From: Symbiodinium natans | Lineage: Eukaryota; Sar; Dinophyceae; Suessiales; Symbiodiniaceae | Length of the DNA stretch: 62,000 nucleotides | Assembly: GCA_905221605.1 (NCBI GenBank) | Contig: CAJNDS010002318.1 | Location: 1 to 62,000, forward strand | Direction of reading: 5' to 3' | Shown: positions 19,087 to 30,433 of the stretch, one piece after another | Position numbering within the stretch: position 1 is the stretch's first letter | How the letters are laid out: the number at the start of each line of letters is the position of its first letter | The notes under the pieces: model-generated | Seen by the model: only the letters and a program-made list of their open reading frames with translations | What the model was told of the DNA's origin: nothing | Database searches by the model: none | Translations under genes and position numbers: made by a program

Positions 19087-21490
19087 CTAACACATCCTAG
19101 CATCGAGTAGAGCATAAATGCAGCAGAGGGTCAAAAAGAAAAGCATGATAACCATACCCACAGTTTCGAAATCGTTGTTGAGCTCCACGATGACACTCCA
19201 GAATTTGCCATGCAGACCTGCCGCTGTCAGCATCGAAGGTGGCAAATCCCTGGGCTCATGACACCAGGCTCAACGTCAGGCCTTCACTTGTTGCTAGAAC
19301 GCCCAGCAACTCCAGCATGCCGACAACCATGGCTATCCTTTCTTGGGAGCACGTCGCTGGCAAGGGACATCACGCAACATGGGGCAACCACCGCGCGACT
19401 ATCAATGCAACCATCTCAACACCGAGCATCGCAGCCGATGTGGCTGTCACGAACATGTTGTAGTACCTGAAGAGATCTGAAGAGAGAAAGGCAGCGACTT
19501 GCAAGTAAACATGCTGCCCTGAACCCCAAGAAAATCCAATGACCCAGCTCGCAGGGGCGCCGCCAAGCTGCAGTCTTTGCCTGTTGCCGTCTGCTCCTCC
19601 TGCTCCATACACCCAGGCCATGAGAACACCGTTGATGGTGTCAATGAGGCACATCCCCACCAAGAACATCATCGGCAGCAACATCACCAAGGCCTCTGAG
19701 CAGCCACGTGAATCAGTGAAGCTCCAGATCAAAACAACCTATAACAGCATGCCCATGCCAGCGACTGAACGAGTCGACTTGCAACCAGCAACTGGGTGCT
19801 CAAGGCTGTGCGAAAGACCGACCTCAGAGAGTGCCGAGATGGTGCCAGTGACTGAGCGATGTTAGCTTAGGGAATTTTAGGGTTCCGTAGTTGGAAGCTG
19901 GGCTTGTTGAAGCTCCTGGTGCTCGAGCATTCTGCATTTGGGTCCCGAACTCGGAAAAATGTGCACTTGCACGACGGCTAAGGCTCACAGACCACATCAT
20001 GTGTAGATCCTCTGACACTCCCGAAATGCAAACGTGACACTCCGTCCGCTGCTAAAGGATCGTACCGGCCCGAACGCCCCAAATACAGTGCTTGGCAGCC
20101 TTGCCTAAGGCCACGGCCATAGCCAGCACTGCTACTTCGCTTGAAGTCTCGAAGCCCAGACCAAAGATGAATCCCACAGGATACCTTGCAGCAAAGTGCA
20201 TGCAGGGTTTGGGAGCCACCGAGGTTTTGGGTTTTGGAGTTTCGGGCTTGGCAAATTTTGCCTGTATCTGTTGCCAGGTCGCATATGCCAAGGAGCCGTT
20301 ATCCCGCTGAACAACCGTGGACAGCAGGCCACACAGAGTCCCGTCGCAGAGTGGTCGTGGGTGGCAGATTCTCAGCACACTTGAAGTAGCAAGCATCAAC
20401 GCACGCCTGGACCAATATATCACTGCCTTGCAGCCAAGGCACTTCCCGTGTCCTCAGAAAGGCACATGCGTCCACAGCCACATGCACCCAGTCACACTGA
20501 ACTTCGCCTTCCAAGACTGCCCCAGACGAAGGAGAATGAAGAAGTTGATCACCTGGTCGGTGCGATCTCACAGCGCAGCTCACGAAGTTGGTGGGCCCAG
20601 TCTGAGCTCCTGCGCAAAGTCACGACACTAAACTCGCTATGTCTCCAAGGACCCGACAGCAATCACCACCAGGAATCCTCCGGTGCCACGCCCGCGGGCT
20701 TGCAGGACACGAGACAAGCGTAACACAAGCTTTGAGCCGTGTAGCCGCCCGAAAAAATAGCTGAAAGTGTGCCGCCCTTGGACTCCAGCGACCTGTCAAG
20801 TACACATCGAGAAGGGATCAAACCATGGCACTGCACCTACAGCAGTCATGAAAGCGTTGATCTGCATCTCTGCGGGGGCCTCACGGCCTCGCGGATGCCA
20901 TGATTTGGCAAGGCCAGCAACGCGCACCTCGTGACCAAGGGAAGGGTGGATAGGCTGACGGGGATGGCGCAGATCGCAGGAGCCAGCACGTGGTCACGAC
21001 TTCTGCACCAAGCCCGGCACACGATCACGACGACCGTCGAGTGGCCCAGCGCGAAGAAGAAGCCAACGGTTGTTGGTCGCTTCCTCCCGCTAGTAAGCCT
21101 GGAGTCGCAACAGGATGAGTTACGGCCCGGGGCCCTTGGCTCTGGCACAGCCTTCGAGTGACGTTGTCGATAGCAGCGATGTGATCGGCATCCACCGCGT
21201 GTCTCAGCCTCGCAGGTCCATTTGCAGATGATCATGCAGCACAAAAGCAAAGGTGACTGAAATCTTGAGGGAGGCACCCCAAGCAGTATGCCAGAACTCC
21301 CATTGTTAGGAGCTCTGGGGCCAGCAGCAGCAAGCAGCCAGCCAAAACCACCTCGGCGCCACCGTCTCATGACCTTCACTAGGGCTCTGCCCCCGTGGAA
21401 AAACACCTCGGTGCCTTCCACCTGCCCTGCCCGCTCGGGTGGCGAATCTGCATGCCAAAGCGCCGTGAGGACGGCGATGCCCGTTACGAC
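19087..21490 (-). CDS. NiCoT-family nickel/cobalt transporter, copy 2, multi-exon
   Basis: The same signatures as copy 1 in the same order: first helix VVTGIAVLTALWHAD (from 21490), VVLAGCLLLLAPELLTMGVL (exon 21278-21351), a GLRHAVDADHIAAIDNVTRR-type exon (21152-21208), RPTTVGFFFALGHSTVVV, GTGGFLVVIAVGSL, YPVGFIFGLGFETSSEVAVL (near 20180), LLPMMFLVGMCLIDTINGVL and LFRYYNMFVTATSAAMLGV (19440-19700), then FWSVIVELNNDFETVGMVIM and a stop at 19087-19089. The intron after NVTRR begins GC, where copy 1 has GT. Corresponding exons have equal length (74 and 57 bases). Changes in the 74-base exon are silent as read. Role as for copy 1. The metal motif reads LGFET here against LGFDT in copy 1. Not all middle exons are resolved. 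Confidence 0.88.
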
Positions 21491-23090
21491 CTTAGCACAT
21501 CACACATGTGACCGATTGCGATCAAGCCCTTGCCACTCGACAAGGATACAGTCCATGGATGTCCATGGGCATTCTCTGCAACCCAAGAATCTGGGAGGGC
21601 TTCCTTCTTGAAAACCCCCTCAGCCGCTACATCGGCCTTCTCACCTCCTTGGGCCAGCAGCTCCTTGCCGGCAACTGTAGAACTCGAATGTTACTCTTTG
21701 CCAACGCACGCCTGTGCAGGAGAACACTCTTCGCTGCGCTACGTCCGCTACGTCCTGCGTCAACGAGATTCCGGCGGCCATTGTCCCAGAATAGGCTGCA
21801 GAAATTTCTACTACGAACCTAGCATGGACGACGGTGTGCTGGTAGAACCTCTGCTCTCACTAAAGTTGGGAGACGTCTGCGCTTGATGAACATGCCTCTC
21901 TTATGAGGATCACCATCAGTACATGCACTGCCATGCTTCCGCCGCTGAGCATCGCATAAATGACACAGGCTGGGACCTCTGCGGTGATCAAACATGACCA
22001 TCTTCATGAATCTGCCTCCTGCTACGTGCTTCAGCACTTCGATCCGAAGCCCTAAGTCCTGAACCGTCTCTCTGTTTTGCCTTTGCATTCACAGCAACGT
22101 CCCGCTGTAGGGATTCACGTTGCTGCGGTGCTTGCCGCAGGGGAGGGCCAGCTCATGGCCAGGACTCGGGCGCCAGGACTCGGACCATCTCCAAGGGGTT
22201 GCAGGCTTCGGATGCATAAAAAATCTCCGGATGTAAAACCACCCACATTGCATCGGATCTAGCCTCGGTCCAATTTGCGCTCGTGTGTACCTCACCAGGC
22301 AATCAAGCTTCGGCCGCGGGTTGATCCGGGTTGTCACGTCTGCCACCTCAAAAAGCCTCCCCACCACCTCTGTCTGAAGTGACCAGAAATGCCGGGCTCC
22401 CAAATTAGCCGCCGTAGTTCTCTCAGGTACCGAAGACGGCGGGCTGTTTCCGCATGGGTCTCAGATCCGTTCCAGAGATCTTCGGCTGCACAGTTGGGAG
22501 CTCGTTCTCAAGCGGCCATCAACCTTCTGAAATGTGAAGTGTGATGCCAGGGCCTGCACGACCTCCAAAAGGTTGGCGTTTCATGGTTTTGGGCAGGCGT
22601 GAGTTTCGCTCGGGGAGATTTGAGGCCACGAAGCTCTGCACCCCAAACTCTGCAAACTCCCTGATCCCTACGCTGGAGCACCTTGGCCCTGGGCCAAGCA
22701 CAGTGGTATCCCAGAAGAACACCCAAAGCCCTAACTCAACAAAACTACGGAGGAATAGAAACATCATTCTGTCCTGTCTCACCCTCTGCATTGAACCCAA
22801 GCTCCAAAACTGAGACGTAGTGGACCTAAGCCCGAAAAATCAAAAACACACTCCCCCAAGCAGCCTCAGCATCCAGGGATGCACCGCGTGGTCTTTTCCT
22901 GCTTGCTGTCCTCTCGGTGATCGCATTGAAACACCATGTCATAGCCCTTCAGCAAGATGTGGAAGTTCTGGACCCGCGACATTCAGCAGAAGGCCACCAA
23001 ACGTAAACATAAGCTGGGGGCTTGCGAAGGAGGCCTTTGAGCGCGATGACAGCTCCGGCAGTTCAGACTGAGCAGGAGGGCGATGCCGAA
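21491..23090. other. Spacer upstream of transporter copy 2
   Basis: No exon is recognised. The distal 5' exons of copy 2 may be here. Stretches at 22500-22820 have only short frames without family resemblance. Confidence 0.35.
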
Positions 23091-23092
23091 GG

Positions 23093-25780
23093 CTAATCCA
23101 CTGCAATGAAAGTCTCCTCGCCGTCATCCTGCACCCCCAGCTTCTTCAGCAGCTTGTTGATGTGCTCCTTGCCAGCCGAGTCTGAAAAGCATGAGGAGCT
23201 GGATGCTCCTTCATTACATGGCTCACTCTTCCCGCAGTCCTCAGGAAGACCGACCAAGGCATGCTGGCACGAGAGCACTTCCAAGGCTAGCAGCATCGAT
23301 CGTTGTGCAGCCGCTGCCTCCTCGGAAGATCAGGCCAAGGAGAGGCACAATAGTTCAAGAGTTCTGAAACAAAGGAGCGCTTGATGGAAACGCGCTGAAT
23401 CTTTCGGGCCAAGCTGCAGGCGTCAGGGCATACCAGAAATTGACACCTCAGGTGGCCGGGGGATGCCGGGGGCGCATCTTTTGTAGCTCAAGAAGCCGGG
23501 CTTGCTCAGGTATGCTCAGGGTAGAAGAAACACGCAAGCCTACGTAATGTCCTACGTACCTTCTGTTCCTGCAGTCCAGGATCTCATGGAGAAAGGTAAG
23601 CCCCTCTCCGGCACTTGCGGCTGCCAGGTGCGCACAGAGTGCCACCAGCCCGGAGGGATATAGATGGCCTGGATTTGTGGAAAGTCGAAAGAAGAAACTC
23701 GGCCCAGCCAAATCTACACTTTGCCTTCACCTCCGAAGCCTTCGGTCACAAAAACCTCAAGTCGGAGGGACATCTCCTGGATACAGCATCGCTCGAGACA
23801 CCGGCTCCTGCATCCACAAGGCACGCAATGCCACGTCCCCAGGTGAAGTCTTCAAGCATGAGCGTCTTGCACACTGATGCAGCTCCTTCATTTCCTCCAG
23901 CATATCCGGATGTGCATAGCTGTTCCTGTCTGCGCAAGCCGGGTGTCAAGGGCTGGGACAGCCTCATGCACCAAAAGATGCTGGCAAAGCGTCTCTTCAC
24001 AGTTCTTGTCGATAGAGACGAGTGCATAGTCGGATGTGGATTCCATCGACTGCATGTCCTTCTTCTCCAACAATATCCTCCGAGCAACACTAGTTCTGCA
24101 GTGTGTACAGACGCTAAGCCTCCGATGATACTTTGAGCCACACCGGTGTAAAATGCAAACCTTGAAACAAGAGACTGGCTGACTGAAAAACTGAAAACCC
24201 AAGCTTAGAAAGAGAGTCGGAGCATTCAACCTACATTCGGGACAAAAACTTAGATAGGCTCAAAACCTGAGCACTTTTCTGGCATTGAAGTGATTGAGGT
24301 TGGAGGCACGAAGCCTTAAGCTCATGCTGCACCCGACAGCGCGTGCCTCTCTGTTTCATGGATGCTGGGGGGGCATCTCAAGTTGTTGTAAACGCAGGGG
24401 TCGGATTCTGATTCGATTGCTGATTTGAATCCAAAGTAAGACTCCGATCCGCTCCAAGAGTGCCATCTATCGTCCAAACATTGACTTCGGCCAGCAGGCA
24501 CTTACTCTGTGCACAGAAAGCATGCTTTTTTTCCAGGAGGACTTGCTTACCCGCAGCCTGGGCTTCGCAGCAAGCGCTTGAACTTTCTCGAGCTCTGGGG
24601 GCCGCCGTATTGGCATGGGAGGTCCTGAGGCTCTTTGTTTGTTGCGCCAGCGCAATGCCTGGATGTGGTGCGAAACGCTGCCACATCTCGCATCGTTGAA
24701 TTTCAGCACTCCAGATAACTCCGGAAGCTGTGATGGGTGTGTGGCCACGAGTGACGCAGATCAGGAGACAAGTGCCCTTTGGAGGCTTTGGCTGCTACCG
24801 GATGATGAAGAGGTATGCATCATGAGCTTCGCAGATCTTGAATGAGATCCCAAAATTGGTGAGCTTAAACATACGAAAAATCCAAAACATGCCGAACGAA
24901 GGCATAAAAGTCTTTTCACGTCTGAGTTCCAAGCCATCCTAAATCTCAGTTGCTTACGGCCTTCTTTCAAAGCATCTGTGTCTAGTAGGGAATCCATCAA
25001 CCCAGGCTTGCGGGATGAGAGAGTGGCCTCATGACTATCCTGTATAGACAATCTCTGGTGTCTTCTGAGCTTGAACAGCATGCCAGCGGCCAAACTTAAA
25101 AGCATTGCACGGACCAAGATTACAAAGTCAAGATGCCCTGTCAGTGCACCCTCCATGTGACGGACACCCTGCATTCTGGAAACGGACTGTTCAGATCCCT
25201 GGGTCCTTCCATCTGTTGAGGTGGACATCTGCCATTGAACTTGTTTGCAGAATCGCGTTCCATACCTGGCCGACTGGTAGGAAGCAGTTGGACGGCGGTA
25301 AGAGATATCTTCGGCAATGCTCATGGCAGCTGTCATCCGAGACGCAAAGCTGGTGCTTGGAGAGGGGGCTGGAGGAACACCTGTCTTGCCACTCAGCACA
25401 TGGCAACACCTCAAAACAAGCACAGCATCACTATTTGGCCTCCTTCTTGCCACTGATAACGACGTGGATATTCTGCATGTGATCCCAGTGGAAGCCCGCT
25501 GAAAGGTGCCGAGTGCCCTGCAGCATCAGGTCGCACCATGGCAAACGGTATCCAACAACCCTTGTGCAGCTTCGACCCACAGAGCGACAAGCGGCCACCC
25601 AAATAAACCGATAAAAACAAGGAGTAAGGAACCGGAAAATGAATCTCTCGAACGGCTAGCCTGGCCTCCGGACCTCCGGCACACATCCACAGCCGACGCT
25701 CCTGCAGAAGCGGCTGCCACTCAGGCAACAGCTTGGCAGCCAGGTCGCCTGGCACGAACTCCTGCAAACTGCGCAACTGT
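23093..25780 (-). CDS. Unidentified multi-exon locus with membrane helices
   Basis: Several minus-strand pieces look coding: LQEFVPGDLAAKLLPEWQPL (near 25720), a helix LLLVFIGLFGWPLVALWV (near 25600), a helix and basic tail DFVILVRAMLLSLAAGMLFK (near 25110) followed by RKPGLMDSLLDTDALKEG, AEVNVWTIDGTLGADRSL (near 24450), SDYALVSIDKNCEETLCQHL (near 24000), GEGLTFLHEILDCRNRRYV (near 23570) and a terminal KLLKKLGVQDDGEETFIAVD with a stop at 23093. I do not recognise the family, and these may belong to more than one gene. At least two hydrophobic segments suggest a membrane protein in the right-hand part. The acidic C-terminus is the most convincing end. Confidence 0.35.
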
Positions 25781-26420
25781 CAGTTTGGCAGTTTGTTCTA
25801 AACTAGAGCTGTGCGGGGATCCCGTACAAATAGCTGTATATTCCAACCTGCTTCACAACAGCGCCCCACAAGGGATCCTAAATTGAAGACATTCCTTGCT
25901 TCTCAGAGCTTAAGGCCCCAGTCTTTGGCTGGCACAGTACAGTAGTCCTGTAGCAGATCTTCTGGCCAGTCGGCAGCATCATCGACGCAGTACAACGAAA
26001 GCTGCTGAATCTCACTCAAGGGCACGTGGAGCATCGTCTGCGACAAGGCTGGACGGGAGAAACCCTCACACACCCTCTACAACCTACGCAGTGATGCTTC
26101 GCGCAAAAGTCCGCTTGGCTGCTGGCAAGCGCAACATTTCACATTGCTGGCCCGCACCGTACGCGTCACGCACCCCTGTTCAGCAATGCAGCGCGTCATG
26201 GAGGCATCAAAGGTTCCAACAGCAACCCCTTGGCATCTGCGCCTTGAATCCCCACTGAAAAGGATCCCAAACCAACCTTGTAGCCAGGGACCCCTAGAAA
26301 GCACCTACGACTTGCTAGGGGCTCCATATATGGGACTCCATATTCTGGCAACCCCTGAAATCTAGAGAGTCTTGGCATCCCCAAACAGTTACCTCAAAAA
26401 TGGCGCAGGGGCCGCCTGGT
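25781..26420. other. Spacer with no gene recognised
   Basis: No supportable exon. Bases 26260-26360 contain paired words (GGGACCCCTAG, CTAGGGGCTCC, CCATATATGGGACTCCATATT) that could fold and resemble the dispersed GGGG/TATT element seen elsewhere in the window, but the match is weak. Confidence 0.3.
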
Positions 26421-27400
26421 TCAAATTCCAAGGGGCTCACGCGCCTCAAACTCGCTGCCTTGGCCAACATCGTCCGCATCGTAGGGCATGTTCACCTCCG
26501 TGCAAGAAGAGAATGCAGTTGCGGAACCTTTTCCTGGGGACACCTTGTTGAACCAGCCGAGGATCAGCAGGAGCCACCACATCCGTGAACGGAGCTCCCT
26601 GCTTGAGGCTTGCAGCAGTCAGAAAGTCCGCAAACTGCATCTCCAGCCGTCCCGGGTTCACTAACCTAGCAAGGACATGATTCACAAGATACTCAAATCG
26701 CCTGAAGAAGCTTGATAGGTAGGGCAGACATCGAATCTAGCACTTCCCCTCCACTGCAGATTCTTCGCACCTTGGGGCATCAGCTCCTGGTGGCTTGCGG
26801 TTCTGCCTCGACATTGTCTGAAAGCTCTTGGGTATCTCATAGTTGAAGAAGGAAGCCGTGGGATCAAAACTCACCTGACAACATTTGCCAGAGTCTCGGC
26901 AACCTCGCTCACATCTGCTCCACCAGAGATGAATACAATCCAAGAGACCAAGCACCTGATGGGGCGGTAACAGACAAGATTTCTCAAGCTATTCCAGGTC
27001 AAAGTGCCCAGCCTCCGGTCCCCCAGTCGTTCTCGAAGCAGCTGCGTGTTGTCTTTAAACCGCCCCCGTGCAACCATGGGCCAGTCGCCAGCAACGCCGC
27101 GCCTCGGCTTTCTGAAGCTGCTGCCGCTGCACTGGGCTGCTGCAGGTTGCATCGGGAATCGGGACGAAAACCGGATTTTTGCCGGGCAGCAGCACACATG
27201 GCTGGCTCTTCGCCGCAAAACCTGGGCAGGATGCGTTGGCCCTTGCTGGTCCAAAGCCCGCCGCGCGACATCTGCGACGCACCTCTAAAGCGGTCGAGCT
27301 CGCACTGAGCCACCTCTTCCAGCTGCTGAAGACGCATCCCGAAAGCCGGATGCGGCCTCGAGACCCAGGATGAAAATGAGAAGTCGCGAAAGCCGGGGGT
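26421..27400 (-). CDS. Unidentified multi-exon gene, 3' part
   Basis: Minus-strand exons in order: QLEEVAQCELDRFRG (near 27310), RGRFKDNTQLLRERLGDRRL (near 27040), a piece ending VSEVAETLANVVR with a textbook donor AG|GTGAGT near 26873, IPKSFQTMSRQNRKPPGADA (near 26800), RFEYLVNHVLARLVNPGRLE with MQFADFLTAASLKQ (26540-26700), and EVNMPYDADDVGQGSEFEAR to a TGA at 26421-26423. The family is not recognised. The helical, charged composition and proper splice context favour a real soluble protein. The 5' end is not resolved. Confidence 0.45.
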
Positions 27401-28100
27401 GGCGCATGTCCCACAGTGAGAGAGCCTATACTTTGCAGCTAAGGGGCAATGTTGTTTGCATGTCACATGGCTCGCAACTCGGGCCACGAAAGGTAAGGAA
27501 ACAGTTGAGCACTGCCACTGCTGCGGAGCGCCACGAAAATTTTCCACAGAGGCGGGCGTACGGCGTACATGTCATGGGGCGCGCGCCGCTGTTTTGAGAC
27601 TTGTAAGCGAGATGTACTGCATTAGTGCACTCAGGCATCTTCTGCAAAGACGGTGACTTCCTTATCCTCCTTGCTGGGGAAAAGATCACCGAGTGCACCA
27701 AACCATTAGCACAAGTGCACACCCAAAAAAAGGCGTGCAAGCGTTACAGCCGCCAGACCATGCCAGACTCGACCTGGCCGTCGTCTGACAGGAAAGCTCA
27801 CTAACAGCTACGGACTCCCGTTTAGAGCCCTCAAAGCGTGGCGAGGCTGTTCTTCAGCGTCGCCCAGTGTCTGTGCTCCATCGCCACGATTTTGTGCGAT
27901 CTAGCTGCAAGCAGTTGAAGCGGTCCGTCTTACAACAGCCAAGGGCTGTCGAAAAGATCAACTTTCTGAAGTGTCAGGCCACGAACGAGTAATCGAGCGA
28001 TTTGAGCCAGACTTCAGCATTTACTGCTTAGGAATCGCCACAGCTCACGACTCACGCCACCGGATTGACTTTACCGCTCTGGCTCAGCAAACTGCCACAG
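27401..28100. other. Spacer with no gene recognised
   Basis: Short frames only. I see no exon on either strand that I can support. Confidence 0.35.
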
Positions 28101-29500
28101 GAAGGCCTGCGAAGAAGGCGGGAAAACGAGCAATGTGCACCCGAGGGCTGCTTCGCAAGGGCTGCTTCTGGCTGCTTCGATGCCTGATTCATGGACACGC
28201 GGCGCTCGCGCCTGGAGCTGCGCCCCTCGGAGGTGTGCTGGAGAGGCAGGCCAAAGAAACAAGAAAAGCCTGTGGCGGCTTCGAAACCTATTCATCAGCC
28301 CAGGTGCATCTCTGGGCTTGCCTGGTGAGCTTGCCTCGATGTAGGATTCCGATGTGTCCGAGGCCTGCGCAAAGAACTCGCCCGCGGCTCCGCTGGACAG
28401 CTTGGGTCCAGGTCTCTATGTCAGCTAGGCGACGTCCACTCTTCCCTTGACTTGCCAACGAGATGCAGCGCTGCTCGCCGCAGCCTCATCTCCCGCGGCC
28501 TTCAAAGAGGTGGCTTTCCCGGTGGCTTTCACCTAGCCTACGGGCTCAGTAAGATGGAGGAGACTAAATGCAACTGCCCTGCCAGGAGGTCGACTTCCCA
28601 GACTGCTCATTGGCTCACCCTCAAACCGACTCGTGCCTCTGAGGCTCCTCTGGCCTCAAGCAGATGGCCCCCACCTGTCACAGGCGAAACACTTGATTAG
28701 GCACCGAAACCAAGCCCCAAACTGTGCTTCGAAAGGGCCCTTGAAGGCCTGCAGGCTCGTTTCTCTCGCCGTCGGAAGGAGTCGGGCACAAGGCAGAGCC
28801 TGTACAAATGAAGCTCAACATCTCGTGTGGACCATTGTGGCCCTCAAAACTTGTTCAGCCTGGCTGTCCGCAGTCCTCCTCCCATGTAACCATCTTGTCC
28901 GCACGATCTGCCAGGCGAATGGTCCATGCCCCATCGTGTTTTGTGAACAATGTGTGGGCGACGAGCCTCTCTCAGATGAAGGCGAGTGCTCCGAACCATC
29001 GCCGCCATCAGCACAGGCCTGGCGCACTGCAGGGCAGATCTCCGGGGTCCAGAACAGGCGTGCAAAAGAAGTACTCCTGCCTGCAGCGGAGAGTTGCTGA
29101 TGGCTGGCCAGTCCTTCTCTGCCGCCTTCTCTTCCTCGCACCCTTCCTCCACAGCTTCCTGTGCAGCCTGCGCACCGGCCTCGGGCGCGGCCTCAGCCGC
29201 GGCCTCCGCCACGGCCTCCGCCGCGGCCTCCGGCGCGGCCTCCGCCGCGGCCTCCGCCGCGGGAGACCCTGGAGGTCGCTCCTCCCATCTGGCCTCGGCC
29301 TTCTCGTGGTCACAGTCGAGGGTCTCCTCGGCTCAGGGTGCAGCTCCAAAGAGAGCCAAAGCTAGATGTCCGTCGGGCCTCTTGTCGGGGCTCTTCCTGG
29401 CCGAACTTGCGTGCCCCGGCAAAATCGATGTCCTCGCCTGTCTCGGCCTTGCCAAGATTGCTTAGCTGACCCGTACTAGGCACTAAGAATTCTCTCAACT
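28100..29500 (-). CDS. Unidentified gene encoding an Ala/Glu-rich repeat protein
   Basis: Minus-strand pieces include GEDIDFAGARKFGQEEPRQE (near 29420), a run of EAAAEAAPEAAAEAVAEA type (29165-29270) leading to EEGCEEEKAAEKDWPAI, then THTLFTKHDGAWTIRLAD with KMVTWEEDC (near 28930), and further left AGDEAAASSAASRWQVKG (near 28470) and SDTSESYIEASSPGKPRDA (near 28340). The GGCCTCCGCCGC repeat on the plus strand is what encodes the Ala/Glu run. The WTIRLAD piece looks like a folded domain, but I cannot name it. The plus strand is open across the repeat as poly-Ala, which I regard as a shadow. Confidence 0.4.
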
Positions 29501-29934
29501 TCTCAAGCGAAAGCTGGCAATCGCAATCGATAGACTACCTTCGATGAACCCCACACCCCACTGATACCGGCCTCAATCACGAGGGGACTGGCATCCATAG
29601 CCACTTCGGGTACCTCACACGCTTGAGGGTCCAGGGTTCAGTTCTTGAAAGTACGTTGAAAATGACGAATTCTGAAGGATTTAAGATGGGCACCTCCTCA
29701 CTGTGCTCGATGCGAACCGGAGTGACCATTGTTGAGCAGGGCAGTTCCTCCTCGCACGCCACTGGCGTGCAGCAACATTAAAAAGAACATCCACACGCGT
29801 CTTCGCACCGGAGCATTCCGCAGGCCTCGTCGTCGGGCTTCTCGGGCTTGTCCGGCGTGTGCAAGTCCGTCTGCAGGCTAATTGTTGCGGGAGTCGCTGT
29901 TGCCATGACTGTGCTGTACAGATGGGGAGTCCGA

Positions 29935-30015
29935 AATTATGAGGGGATCCCACTTTGGGGAGCTATATTGGGGGTACCTATTTTTGTAAACACCCAGATT
30001 TGTACAGTACTCGTA
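29935..30015 (+). repeat. Dispersed short element (GGGG/TATTT type), weak copy
   Basis: GGGGATCCCACTTTGGGGAG, TATTGGGGGTACCTATTTTT and GTAAACACCCAGATTTG resemble 43915-44010, and more loosely 39700-39790 and 49965-50075. Similarity was judged by eye. Confidence 0.45.
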
Positions 30016-30433
30016 ATTAAACAGCCCAAAAGGCCTCGGAGGTGTGGCCTTGTGGAGCCTCCTCCTCAGAGCCTTGTTGGTCCTAGCATGATACGGGTAA
30101 CCATACTCAGGTAAACAGAAAAGCCACACGCTCGCAGTTGCATGCACCCTGATAGGTCCTCCAGAAGTGGAGGAAGCGGTTCTCGCGATGGTCCAGTCCA
30201 ACTCTGGCGTGTGCGGCCTCTTCCTGACTCCTGCAACCGCAAAGGCATAGCACGGCTGCCGAAGATTGCACTTTACATGTGCCAGCGTCCTGCACTTCCC
30301 CATCTCGCTGAGAAGGTGCTCGCCGACGCCTGAAACTTCAGATGCAAACTCCGACTGCCCTCCGAGCTTCTCTCCGAGCTGCCCTCTTGATTTCTGGAAC
30401 TTGGGATGCCACGTTCTCTCGCTTGGCGTATGC

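Noticed and set aside
28986-29465. Plus-strand poly-alanine ORF of 159 codons
   Set aside because: It is the reverse of the Ala/Glu-coding GCC/CTC repeat. The minus frame has flanking non-repetitive exons, the plus frame does not.
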